From assembly GCA_012523305.1 (NCBI GenBank), contig JAAYIV010000037.1, positions 1-35,268 on the forward strand: a stretch of 35,268 nt of DNA, given 5' to 3'. This DNA comes from Spirochaetales bacterium. GTDB taxonomy: Bacteria > Spirochaetota > Spirochaetia > Sphaerochaetales > Sphaerochaetaceae. A program made the translations under genes and the position numbers. A model generated the notes under the pieces. That model had not been told where the DNA came from. It made no database searches and worked only from the letters and a program-made list of their open reading frames with translations. This document shows positions 9,238 through 16,758 of the stretch, one piece after another. Within the stretch, counting starts at the first letter, position 1, and each line of letters starts with the position of its first letter.

Positions 9238-9866
9238 AGCTGCTCCCTGATAACAGGAATACCGGTCAGTTGCCACTTTAGCCCAACCCCAACGCTGAAC
9301 GAATGATAATCAGGCCTGTAGTAATACCTGATTGGAAGTGTGAGAGATAGGATGTGTTTTTGATCAATCAGATATAATTCTCCGGCCACCGATACCCTTA
9401 ATAAATTGGAAGGACTCAGATACTTCGAATACGAACTCACCATATAAGCGATATTCGTAGCGATCGAAAAATGTTGGTCTAAGCGTATCACCATATCCAA
9501 TCCCGCTCCGATAGCGAAGAATGAACTCCATACCACGTTACCGTAGTCAAATGATTCGGAAACAAAGGCAACATCCAAATCCAAAGAGACTTGGAGGTTG
9601 TCAGAGATTTCGAACGCCACCGGCTGAAAGGTAAAATTCATGCCTGTGTGGCTACGAATGGGTAATTGGTCAAGATGCATTTCATCAGGGATGCTTACGT
9701 ACCAGAACACATCGGTTTTAACTCCCAGGGCATACGGAGTCTCTTGTATCGTTGTTGCTAGCACATGTGGTGTCATAAAGATGAAAATAAGCGTGCTGCA
9801 AGCCACTAGCAATGAATTGAGTCTTGCACATGTCTTATTAAGAACTTGCCAATTGGATTTTCTCAC
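9234..9866 (-). CDS. Predicted outer-membrane beta-barrel protein, unknown function
   Basis: A 210-residue protein with a cleavable-looking signal peptide (hydrophobic stretch followed by VLATT near residue 38). The rest alternates polar and hydrophobic residues in short aromatic-capped strands (VSLDLDVAFVS, FFAIGAGLDMVIRL, FSVGVGLKWQL), the usual look of a small 8-10 strand outer-membrane barrel. I do not recognise a family. The start is GTG with AAAGGTGATG upstream; a nearby ATG is out of frame. The coding end overlaps the caspase-like lipoprotein start, so both are made together and probably act at the same envelope site. Confidence 0.65.
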   Translation of the reverse strand: MRKSNWQVLNKTCARLNSLLVACSTLIFIFMTPHVLATTIQETPYALGVKTDVFWYVSIPDEMHLDQLPIRSHTGMNFTFQPVAFEISDNLQVSLDLDVAFVSESFDYGNVVWSSFFAIGAGLDMVIRLDQHFSIATNIAYMVSSYSKYLSPSNLLRVSVAGELYLIDQKHILSLTLPIRYYYRPDYHSFSVGVGLKWQLTGIPVIREQL

Positions 9867-9905
9867 TAATATTCATCACCTTTCATCCTACTATACCGCA
9901 ATCGG

Positions 9906-9934
9906 AAGTTATTCGCTTCAGCATGGTAAGTCAA
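9906..9934 (-). promoter_or_regulatory. Possible promoter of the barrel/caspase pair
   Basis: On the - strand TTGACT (9929-9934) overlaps the thiQ stop codon and is followed after 17 nt by TAACTT (9906-9911). A TATAGT at 9892-9897 is an alternative -10 but lacks a good -35. No terminator separates thiQ from this gene pair, so read-through is possible. Confidence 0.3.
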
Positions 9935-10998
9935 TGTTTATTGATCACACTATCGATATATTCGGTGAGATCACTCATCCTTACTCCTAAAACAACAGCA
10001 TCACCCAGCGGTTTCATCCGTGCGAATGCTTGTATAGTATACCCGTTCCAGTTGCAAGCGAGTAGGTAGCGGCCGCCTTGATACTCACAGGAAACAACTT
10101 TACATGAATTAAACCTCAAATGGGGGAGAAATTCAGGAAATGCCAATTCAGGATTATCGTGTACGATCACACGTTCAGGACGAAAAAATATCTGCCTGTT
10201 TTCACCACCGCTCCGGAAAACGACTTTATCAGGACCTTTATCGGTAGAGACCAATATCGTAGGAATCACATCATATGGAAGTAATGTTCCTTCTCCCATG
10301 AATTTTGCAGCAAAGACGGTGGAAGGTTTTGCATATACATGTTCCGGTGTATCCAGTTGTTCCATTCTACCGTTATTCATCACCAAAACACGATCACTTA
10401 ATGTGAGGGCTTCTTCTTGGTCGTGAGTGACGTATAACGTGGTGATGCCGGTAGTGTCATGAATATTGCGAATCTCTTGTCTCAGATGCTTGCGTAATTT
10501 AGCATCGAGTGCTGATAACGGTTCATCCAACAGTAGTAATTTTGGCTTGGATGCCAAAGCCCTTGCCAAAGCTACACGTTGTTTCTCGCCACCGCTGAGT
10601 TGGGCGATGTTTCTTTTCGCATACCCTTCGAGACCTACCAATTCCATTAGGCTGCGTGTCGTCTGCAATCGTTCCTTTCTTCCGATGTGTTTGATTTTTA
10701 AGCTGTAAGCAATATTTTGTTCTACATTCAGGTGAGGAAAGAGGGCATAATCCTGAAACACCATCGCTATCTGGCGATCCCATATCGGTACATTGGTAAT
10801 ATCTCTGCCATACAACCTGATAGTGCCTTTTTCACATTTCAGTAACCCTGTGATGAGTTGCAATGTAGTGCTCTTGCCACAACCCGAAGGACCGATAATC
10901 GAAACTAATTCACCTTCTGATATGGAAAAATCCAAACTGAGTGTGAATTCTGGATATGCGACCTCTAAATTGCTACACACTAAAGCACTTTCAGGCAT
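9931..10998 (-). CDS. thiQ: Thiamine ABC transporter, ATP-binding protein
   Basis: Cytoplasmic ATPase that powers thiamine/TPP import with ThiP and ThiB. Walker A GPSGCGKST is at 36-44, the Q-loop at FQDYALF, the signature LSGGE at 134-138, and Walker B LLLLDEP at 154-160 followed by the H-loop in VTHDQEEA. At 355 residues it is longer than E. coli ThiQ and has a C-terminal TOBE-like extension, as in FbpC/PotA-type ATPases. The thiamine assignment comes from context: it is the third gene of a unit headed by a TPP riboswitch and a ThiB-like protein. Its start overlaps the thiP stop by 8 nt and has an AAAGGA Shine-Dalgarno. Confidence 0.88.
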   Translation of the reverse strand: MPESALVCSNLEVAYPEFTLSLDFSISEGELVSIIGPSGCGKSTTLQLITGLLKCEKGTIRLYGRDITNVPIWDRQIAMVFQDYALFPHLNVEQNIAYSLKIKHIGRKERLQTTRSLMELVGLEGYAKRNIAQLSGGEKQRVALARALASKPKLLLLDEPLSALDAKLRKHLRQEIRNIHDTTGITTLYVTHDQEEALTLSDRVLVMNNGRMEQLDTPEHVYAKPSTVFAAKFMGEGTLLPYDVIPTILVSTDKGPDKVVFRSGGENRQIFFRPERVIVHDNPELAFPEFLPHLRFNSCKVVSCEYQGGRYLLACNWNGYTIQAFARMKPLGDAVVLGVRMSDLTEYIDSVINKH

Positions 10999-12706
10999 AT
11001 TTTTTCCTTTTGATTGATTCAGCTATGAAAAATATGATGATATAAAAAAGAATCAAGACCGAGCCTAATGCACAAGCAGCATTATAATTGTACGACCCTA
11101 TAAGGCGATACATGACAATCGGTATGGTGATGACATGTGAATCAGACAAGACGAGAGTCGCGTTAAGTTCACCCATGGAGATGGCAAATGCAAAAGATGC
11201 TCCGGTTACCATCGCTGAACGCAGCAACGGAATCTCAATCTTTCTGAAGGTTTTTGAAACGGTTGCTCCCAAAGTCATCGATGCTTGCATGTATGTTGGC
11301 AGAATACTCCTATAGGTAGGTAAAATTGTTCGTAACACCAAAGGAGAGGCAATGACGACATGAGCCATCACCAATGCAATCATTTTCCAGGATGTCGACC
11401 CATATAGTCTTGAAGAGATTATGTGGTATCCCAACCCGATGATCACAGATGAAACAGCCATCGGCATCATTGCTAGCAATTCGGTCAATAGTCTTCCTCT
11501 TTGCTTTAGCGAGCAGAGGATTGCCGATGTGATGGTACTGGTAATCAACGAAACTAATGCCGTGACAAAAGCGATCGCCGTGCTATAGAGTATCGCGGTT
11601 ATCGCACTGGTAAATAGAAAAGACTGCGAAAATCCAAACAATTGTCGGTACCATTTAAGTGAAAATTCCATCTGGCTCGTTCGTGTTAACGGTGCTTGAA
11701 ACGACCTTACGACAATTGCGATCATCGGGCCCAAAACGAATATCGCCAGAAGCATCGAGTAAACAATGATCAGGAACACGGCAGCAAATGTGGGTTTACG
11801 TAAGCCCATCATCCTTTTTCTAGTACTCAACGGGCTTGTAAACTCTTCCTGGTTACTCATGATGTTCTGCATGTATGAATAGACTGCGACGAAACATAAT
11901 GCTATGACGATTGAAACTACACTTAACGCAGCGGCAGCATTGGTATCGAGCATAATTCGTGCTTCACGGTATATTTCAACTTCCATCGTGGTAAATTGAG
12001 GGCCGCCCCCGAGAACAAGAATGATAGCAAAACTTGAATAGCAGAATAAGAAGACCAGCGTGGAAGCACTGATGATCGCAGGAGTCAACCGGGGTAGCGT
12101 AATTGTCCTGAATGTTGTGAAGCCTCTTGCTCCTAGTGTAGAGGCTGCTTGGTTTGCGCTCACAGGCAAACGTTCCCAATACGATGAGATGAGACCCATC
12201 GCGATCGGTATGTTATAAAAAGCATGGGCCATGATAATGGCTTTGAACGAATAGAGAATGTGTAAAGGTGGTTCGTTCAAGTCGAACAATTGAATCAACA
12301 TCCGATTTACCATCCCGCTGTTACCATAAAATATCACGAATCCCAATACTACAAGAATGGATGGCAATACGAACGGAACCATGCAAAGTGATTTGATCAG
12401 ACGTTTTCCCTTAAATTCAAAATTGGATGTCAGATATGCTCCGGGCAAGGCTACCAATACTGAAACGAACGTGCTCAAAAATGCTTGGAACAATGTGAAG
12501 GCCAATATCCGTATGATATAGGGGTTCGTTACAATCGATGTAATTCTTTGAAAAGTAACAGTGCCAGCGTCATCGACAAAAGCGTTGAACAAAAGTATCG
12601 CAAGAGGAATAATAAAAAGCACGATGAGTATGAGTAATCCAGGAAGACCTATCAATGAATAGAATGAACTGTGTTGATAGACAGATCTGGGAGCACCTTG
12701 TTTCAT
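10991..12706 (-). CDS. thiP: Thiamine ABC transporter, permease
   Basis: A 571-residue inner-membrane permease with about 12 transmembrane segments. It is a fusion of two permease domains, as in ThiP and FbpB. Each half has an EAA-type coupling region: AASTLGARGFTTFRTITLP in the first and ASMTLGATVSKTFRKIEIP in the second. I use the ATG at 12706 because it overlaps the thiB stop by ATGA and has GGAGG upstream. It forms the channel of the riboswitch-controlled thiamine importer. Confidence 0.9.
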   Translation of the reverse strand: MKQGAPRSVYQHSSFYSLIGLPGLLILIVLFIIPLAILLFNAFVDDAGTVTFQRITSIVTNPYIIRILAFTLFQAFLSTFVSVLVALPGAYLTSNFEFKGKRLIKSLCMVPFVLPSILVVLGFVIFYGNSGMVNRMLIQLFDLNEPPLHILYSFKAIIMAHAFYNIPIAMGLISSYWERLPVSANQAASTLGARGFTTFRTITLPRLTPAIISASTLVFLFCYSSFAIILVLGGGPQFTTMEVEIYREARIMLDTNAAAALSVVSIVIALCFVAVYSYMQNIMSNQEEFTSPLSTRKRMMGLRKPTFAAVFLIIVYSMLLAIFVLGPMIAIVVRSFQAPLTRTSQMEFSLKWYRQLFGFSQSFLFTSAITAILYSTAIAFVTALVSLITSTITSAILCSLKQRGRLLTELLAMMPMAVSSVIIGLGYHIISSRLYGSTSWKMIALVMAHVVIASPLVLRTILPTYRSILPTYMQASMTLGATVSKTFRKIEIPLLRSAMVTGASFAFAISMGELNATLVLSDSHVITIPIVMYRLIGSYNYNAACALGSVLILFYIIIFFIAESIKRKKYA

Positions 12707-13731
12707 CTGCTCATTGCCTCCACCCATTCAGTAAGCCATCTATCCTGATTTTTTACAAGGATTTCAAAGTCAATACTCAACAATTTCTTTGGTTGCGCGA
12801 TCACGTCAAAGGCAGGGGGAAGTTCGGTAGTCATATTCGCGGGATACATGACATTTGCAACGGCAATAGTCGATTGGGCATCGGTCAGCAGGTATTCGAT
12901 GAATGCTTTCGCTCCATCTTTGTTTTTTGAACTGGTAAGCATACCGACACCTTCGATTACCAGCGCATTGCCTTCTTCAAATGCCGTGGAAACATAACGG
13001 TCGGTATCTTCCGCCATGATGTGATAAACGGGACTCGTGGTATAACTGATGACTATCGGTGCTTCGCCTTGAGTGAACAATCCATAGCCTGACGACCATG
13101 AATCAGCGATGGTGAGAATATTTGGTTTGAGGGCTGTCCACCAAGAGATATAATTTTCTCCATATACGGCATATGACCATTCAAGAAGTCCCATTCCGAC
13201 ACTCGATGTGCGGGGATCCATGAGGATAATGCTCTTTTTCCATGTGGGGTCAAGCAAATCCTGCATCGAGACAGGTGGCGTATCGATATGATCGGAATCA
13301 TAGATAAACGAGAATACTCCGTAATTGAAAGGGATGAATACGTTATCAGGATCGATATGTAAGAACGGAAAGATTTCATTCATCGCCCGCGGGACATATG
13401 CTTCGAACAATCCTGAATCTCGCATTTGTCCCAACGATCCGTTCGGAATACCAAGAATGATATCGGCTCTCGGATTGTTTCGTTCCAACTGTGCACGACG
13501 CAACAGTTCTGAGGCGTTGCCTACCGAAACCAAATGTACTTTTATCCCCGTACTTTGTTCGAATCCCGCGATTACGGCAGGCCCTGGACCCCATTCAGAT
13601 ACGAAAGAATCATACGCATAAACTGTGATAGCATTGTCCTGTTGGTAGGGTTGTTCTTTTTGTGCCGCGGTAAATATGGGCGACGAGATTAAAAGGATGA
13701 CAACCACCAAACTTAAGAAACGGTGTTTCAT
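12703..13731 (-). CDS. thiB: Thiamine ABC transporter, periplasmic binding protein
   Basis: A 342-residue periplasmic solute-binding protein with an N-terminal signal peptide (cleavage likely after FTAAQ). The first mature segment ITVYAYDSFVSEWGPGP and the following LERNNPRADIILGIPNG resemble the TbpA/ThiB family closely. It captures thiamine or its phosphates for ThiPQ. The gene sits 55 nt downstream of a TPP riboswitch, which independently supports the substrate. It has a strong GGAGGAGGT Shine-Dalgarno a few nt before the ATG. Confidence 0.93.
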   Translation of the reverse strand: MKHRFLSLVVVILLISSPIFTAAQKEQPYQQDNAITVYAYDSFVSEWGPGPAVIAGFEQSTGIKVHLVSVGNASELLRRAQLERNNPRADIILGIPNGSLGQMRDSGLFEAYVPRAMNEIFPFLHIDPDNVFIPFNYGVFSFIYDSDHIDTPPVSMQDLLDPTWKKSIILMDPRTSSVGMGLLEWSYAVYGENYISWWTALKPNILTIADSWSSGYGLFTQGEAPIVISYTTSPVYHIMAEDTDRYVSTAFEEGNALVIEGVGMLTSSKNKDGAKAFIEYLLTDAQSTIAVANVMYPANMTTELPPAFDVIAQPKKLLSIDFEILVKNQDRWLTEWVEAMSR

Positions 13732-13786
13732 GATACACCTCCTCCATTGGTTTGCTGTCGATGGGGATTCATAGCGGAAGAAACAT

Positions 13787-13861
13787 GTCTCCCTTCGCTG
13801 GTATTATCCAGATCAGGTTCAACGGGTTTGATCTCAGGCCTCACATGGCCACCCCATGACA
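13787..13861 (-). promoter_or_regulatory. TPP riboswitch (THI element)
   Basis: Read on the - strand the element begins GTCATGGGGTGGCC, continues with GGCCTGAGATC and ACCCGTTGAACCTGATC, and closes with TAATACCAGCGAAGGGA. These are the conserved THI-box blocks in the right order. It lies upstream of thiBPQ and should shut off expression when TPP is plentiful. I see no hairpin with a U-run between it and thiB, so control of translation by hiding the GGAGGAGGT site is more likely than termination. Confidence 0.95.
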
Positions 13862-13866
13862 CACAA

Positions 13867-13895
13867 ACGGTAATTAAAAAGAATCGATATGTCAA
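13867..13895 (-). promoter_or_regulatory. Promoter of the riboswitch-thiBPQ unit
   Basis: A perfect TTGACA (13890-13895) is followed after 17 nt by a weak TACCGT (13867-13872) on the - strand. The predicted +1 near 13860 coincides with the 5' end of the TPP riboswitch. Confidence 0.6.
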
Positions 13896-13914
13896 GGCTA
13901 TTGTCACAATAGCC
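13896..13914. repeat. 8-bp perfect inverted repeat with a stop codon in its loop
   Basis: GGCTATTG, TCA, CAATAGCC. On the - strand the three loop bases are the TGA stop of the metal-binding protein gene, and the stem ends one base from the thi -35 hexamer. It could be a 3'-end hairpin for the metal-transport mRNA or a protein-binding dyad at the thi promoter. No U-run follows at once. Confidence 0.6.
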
Positions 13915-14680
13915 CGAGCAACTCCATATTATATCTCAATACCTCTAGAATCGATGTTGTTTCACCTTGACCCGGGAAATTGATTAATTGGACATAGGTC
14001 CTGCCAGCTGTCGCGAGAGATTGGCCACTGGCATTATGCCAATTGTCAATAATAATCTGTGGTTGAAGTGCTTCGATTGTCTGTAATTGACCAAGGGTCA
14101 ATTCTTCAGGACCGAACACCGCGACAACATCGTATCCCAGCCATTTGGCTAAACTCTGGTGGTGAAATTGCACCGCAGCTTTTATCTTTCCGGTATTGTG
14201 TAACTTAGTGTTATTCAAAACAGCGAGCTCAAATTCATCAAGCTCCTTTAGCCAATCGTTCAAGTATTCTTCTGTCTTCAACCGGGAAGCCAGATTACTC
14301 ACCGATACTCTGAGTAGGTCCGGAGAATTATTGGTTGAAACCTTAATGATTTTTTCTTCAGGGATTTTTGCAGCTTGAGCCAATTCGTTCATAAAACTCT
14401 CATAACCTGCCCACAAAAGGACATCCGCTTCAGCAGCAGTAATGATGTCTGAAGGTCTGAAATCATACTCTGGTGGATGCCTTAACTCTAGAGGAGCTAA
14501 AATCTTGGTTACGTGCACTCCCGCTGCTTCAGCCATTGCAGATACCCAAGAAGTCGAAGCTATGACAACTTGTGAATCCGCTTCTTCCCGCTGGACTTCG
14601 GTAAAAGCTTGGGTGAACACCGGTACACTGACAATGAACATCAACGTGACGAAGATCATGACAAATACATTTTTTTTCAT
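13904..14680 (-). CDS. ZnuA/TroA-like metal ABC transporter, binding protein
   Basis: A 258-residue periplasmic cluster A-I type metal-binding protein with a signal peptide (residues 1 to about 24). Candidate metal ligands are H68 in RHPPEYDFRPSD, the counterpart of the DPHxYxPxPSD loop of ZnuA; H173/H174 in FHHQSLAKWLGY; and H215 in IIDNWHN. The usual acidic histidine-rich zinc loop is absent, so specificity is open. I use the ATG at 14680 because AGGAG is 9 nt upstream of it but only 3 nt from the first ATG at 14686. It is the last gene of the nikR-like/znuCB-like unit, so the metal is probably the one sensed by that regulator. Confidence 0.8.
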   Translation of the reverse strand: MKKNVFVMIFVTLMFIVSVPVFTQAFTEVQREEADSQVVIASTSWVSAMAEAAGVHVTKILAPLELRHPPEYDFRPSDIITAAEADVLLWAGYESFMNELAQAAKIPEEKIIKVSTNNSPDLLRVSVSNLASRLKTEEYLNDWLKELDEFELAVLNNTKLHNTGKIKAAVQFHHQSLAKWLGYDVVAVFGPEELTLGQLQTIEALQPQIIIDNWHNASGQSLATAGRTYVQLINFPGQGETTSILEVLRYNMELLGLL

Positions 14681-14692
14681 AAACATATGCTC

Positions 14693-15517
14693 CTATTCGA
14701 TGTGATTTACTGTGGTTTTTGGAAATAGTAACGAGACAGCTAGGATAATCGCTGACACCAGTGCAGTGCTTGCCCCTACGGGAAGATCCAATGCCAATGC
14801 GATGAGAAAGCCTCCGATGGAAGAAAGCATGCCAAATGCCGAACTGAGCACTAAGGCTATCGCAAAGTTTCTGGCGATTCTCAATGCGGCAATTGCCGGG
14901 AGCAAAATCAAAGCGTCTACTAGCAAAGCCCCTACAAGTCTTAACGCTGTGGCCACCCCGACACCTAGAAGAATGAACATGATCATGGCAATGGCATCTA
15001 CAGGTACGCCCAAGTTCCTGGCGGTTTCTTTATCAAGCAATACTAATTGGACTTCCCTGTAGGCAATCGAGAAGAAAAGGAGAATGAAAATTCCCAAAGC
15101 AAAAACAAGAATGAGGTCTCCGCTCGTAAGCATCAATATGTTGCCTGCAAAGATATCGAACACGTGCATCGCGGGGACTCCGGATACCGCAAGGATGATA
15201 AAAGCCCCTGCCAATGAACCCGTCATGATCAAACCGCTCGCAGAACTGGTGGAAATCGAACGTTTGTTACTGATCGAAGCCATGAGAACAGAAGAAAGGA
15301 CTACCAGGGTAAAAGCTCCCAATATTGGAGGGTAGGCCAAGGCAGTGGAAACGGCTGCACCCAATAGCCCCGTATGCATCAGTGTGAAACGGATGGCAGT
15401 AAGATTCAATGAGACGATAATGATTCCCAATAGCGATAATGTCCCCCCGGCGATTACCATGCCAATAAAAGCATTCCTGATGATGGGTAGAGAAAAAGCT
15501 TGGATTAATGCGTTCAT
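14693..15517 (-). CDS. ZnuB-like metal ABC transporter, permease
   Basis: A 274-residue inner-membrane protein with about eight hydrophobic segments, typical of the ABC-3 permease family for Zn, Mn or Fe. Conserved features include the segment LVGALLVDALILLPAIAA and the glycine-rich cytoplasmic region DKETARNLGVPVDA. It overlaps the upstream ATPase gene by ATGA at 15514-15517 and is followed by the binding-protein gene after 6 nt, so it is tightly coupled to both. The transported metal is not certain. Confidence 0.88.
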   Translation of the reverse strand: MNALIQAFSLPIIRNAFIGMVIAGGTLSLLGIIIVSLNLTAIRFTLMHTGLLGAAVSTALAYPPILGAFTLVVLSSVLMASISNKRSISTSSASGLIMTGSLAGAFIILAVSGVPAMHVFDIFAGNILMLTSGDLILVFALGIFILLFFSIAYREVQLVLLDKETARNLGVPVDAIAMIMFILLGVGVATALRLVGALLVDALILLPAIAALRIARNFAIALVLSSAFGMLSSIGGFLIALALDLPVGASTALVSAIILAVSLLFPKTTVNHIE

Positions 15518-16203
15518 GCCATTTCTCCATTTAACTCGAATATGTGACCGTCCTCTATTTTCAGCAATCGATCATGTTTCATAAGCGGCATATGTTCATG
15601 TGTGACTGTTATCATCGTGATATGCAATTCTTTATGTAGAGATCGAATCAATTGAATAAATTCATCTTTACTTTCAGGGTCCAGATAAGTGGTCGGCTCA
15701 TCCATCAAAAGCAACGGCGGTTTGCGAACAAGAGCACGAGCGAGAGCTATTCTTTGACGCTGCCCACCTGAAAGTGTCCTAATATCCTTTGTCGCCAGAT
15801 GCTGTGCTCCTATAAGCTCCAAGGTGTCCCATGCAGCTTGATAATCTTCTTTCTTGCATCGGTGCAACCAAGAAAAAGATGATCCCCATCGGCCGATGAG
15901 TACACTTTCAAATACTGATATGGCAATCTTCGGATCCTGTTGGATTTGTGAAAGATATCCGATCTGGATACGTACGCATCTTTTCGCCGCTTCACAGTTC
16001 AACGGCGTGTTAAGTACCGTAACGGTACCCGAAGTTGGAGATAGAGCTCCGCATAATAGTTTCAGTAACGTGCTTTTTCCACCTCCGTTGGGGCCAATTA
16101 TCACAACAAAGGTTCCGCTCTCAACCGAGAAGGAGACATTGTGGATCACAGGATCTTTACCATAGCCGGCTTCCACCTGATCTAATGTGATTATCGAACT
16201 CAT
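15514..16203 (-). CDS. ZnuC-like metal ABC transporter, ATPase
   Basis: A 229-residue ATPase of the ABC-3 metal importer group. Walker A GPNGGGKST is at 37-45, the signature LSGGQ at 144-148 and Walker B LLLMDEP ends at 170, followed by VTHEH. The frame is open far upstream, but the ATG at 16203 overlaps the stop of the NikR-like gene and has AAGGGG about 8 nt before it. The upstream extension would duplicate the NikR coding region in another frame and looks nothing like an ABC protein. It works with the permease and binding protein encoded directly downstream. Confidence 0.9.
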   Translation of the reverse strand: MSSIITLDQVEAGYGKDPVIHNVSFSVESGTFVVIIGPNGGGKSTLLKLLCGALSPTSGTVTVLNTPLNCEAAKRCVRIQIGYLSQIQQDPKIAISVFESVLIGRWGSSFSWLHRCKKEDYQAAWDTLELIGAQHLATKDIRTLSGGQRQRIALARALVRKPPLLLMDEPTTYLDPESKDEFIQLIRSLHKELHITMITVTHEHMPLMKHDRLLKIEDGHIFELNGEMA

Positions 16204-16619
16204 CAATACAACCCCTTGAATACATCTTCGGTAGCGACAAACGTAAGATTTCCGATTACGTGTCGTTGTCCGATAAGTTCTTGGGCCCAGGCTCGAACTT
16301 CTTTGCATACGCCTGAAACTATGAGGATTTTCATGCAGATGTTTTTCTCAAGATGCTGTTGGAGATTGGTGATGAGGCGTAAGGAAGCGTATCGATCGAT
16401 AGGATTCCTTACCAACTGCACAGTATAATGGAAAATCAATTGGACAATTGCCGTCACCTCCGTGTCATCGTCTTGAATGCTGTTGGCTACTAATTCTTTT
16501 CTAACGAGAGAACGAATCGCTTCGCTTCTATTCGCATAATTTTGATTGATGGTGAGTTTGTCCAGTTCTTCAACCAGCTCCTTTTCCATCGAGACTCCGA
16601 ATCGAATGATTTCTGACAT
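16203..16619 (-). CDS. NikR-like ribbon-helix-helix metal regulator
   Basis: A 138-residue protein aligned by eye with NikR. Residues 1-45 are the ribbon-helix-helix DNA-binding domain (IIRFGVSMEKELVEELDKL, NRSEAIRSLVR). The remainder is an ACT-like metal domain ending IGQRHVIGNLTFVATED. Of the four residues that bind nickel in E. coli NikR (H76, H87, H89, C95), H89 and C95 are kept while positions 76 and 87 are Arg and Gln. The sensed metal may therefore not be nickel. It heads a unit with a ZnuCBA-type importer, probably as its repressor, and has an AGGGGG Shine-Dalgarno. Confidence 0.82.
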   Translation of the reverse strand: MSEIIRFGVSMEKELVEELDKLTINQNYANRSEAIRSLVRKELVANSIQDDDTEVTAIVQLIFHYTVQLVRNPIDRYASLRLITNLQQHLEKNICMKILIVSGVCKEVRAWAQELIGQRHVIGNLTFVATEDVFKGLY

Positions 16620-16661
16620 ATTATCCCCCTGATAGGTACTAGATTGTCATACTTTTCATAT

Positions 16662-16691
16662 AGTAACACGAAATAAGATTATTGTGCTACT
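16662..16691. promoter_or_regulatory. Candidate operator for the NikR-like regulator
   Basis: AGTAACAC (16662-16669), 14 nt, GTGCTACT (16684-16691): an inverted repeat with one mismatch. Half-site centres are 22 bp apart, the same as in the E. coli NikR operator (GTATGA-N16-TCATAC). It overlaps a TACTAT -10 candidate for the NikR-like gene on the - strand. A third related half-site, CCAGTAGC, lies at 16728-16735, inside the divergent nnr promoter. Confidence 0.5.
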
Positions 16692-16723
16692 GGATTGAGC
16701 ATGATATATCCGTTACCTCTGCA

Positions 16724-16752
16724 TTGACCAGTAGCGTTGCAGCTATTATCAT
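16724..16752 (+). promoter_or_regulatory. Promoter of nnr, leaderless geometry
   Basis: TTGACC (16724-16729), 17 nt, TATCAT (16747-16752), then exactly 6 nt to the ATG at 16759. Both hexamers match consensus at 5 of 6. There is no Shine-Dalgarno. The CCAGTAGC half-site begins inside the -35. Confidence 0.65.
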
Positions 16753-16758
16753 GACGGT

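Noticed and set aside
16204-16308. N-terminal extension of the ZnuC-like ATPase
   Set aside because: It overlaps the NikR-like coding region and shows no ABC features; ATGA coupling at 16203 is a better start.
16640-16656. Classical NikR half-site TCATAC at 16648-16653
   Set aside because: No GTATGA partner is present 16 nt away on either side; the AGTAACAC/GTGCTACT pair is better.
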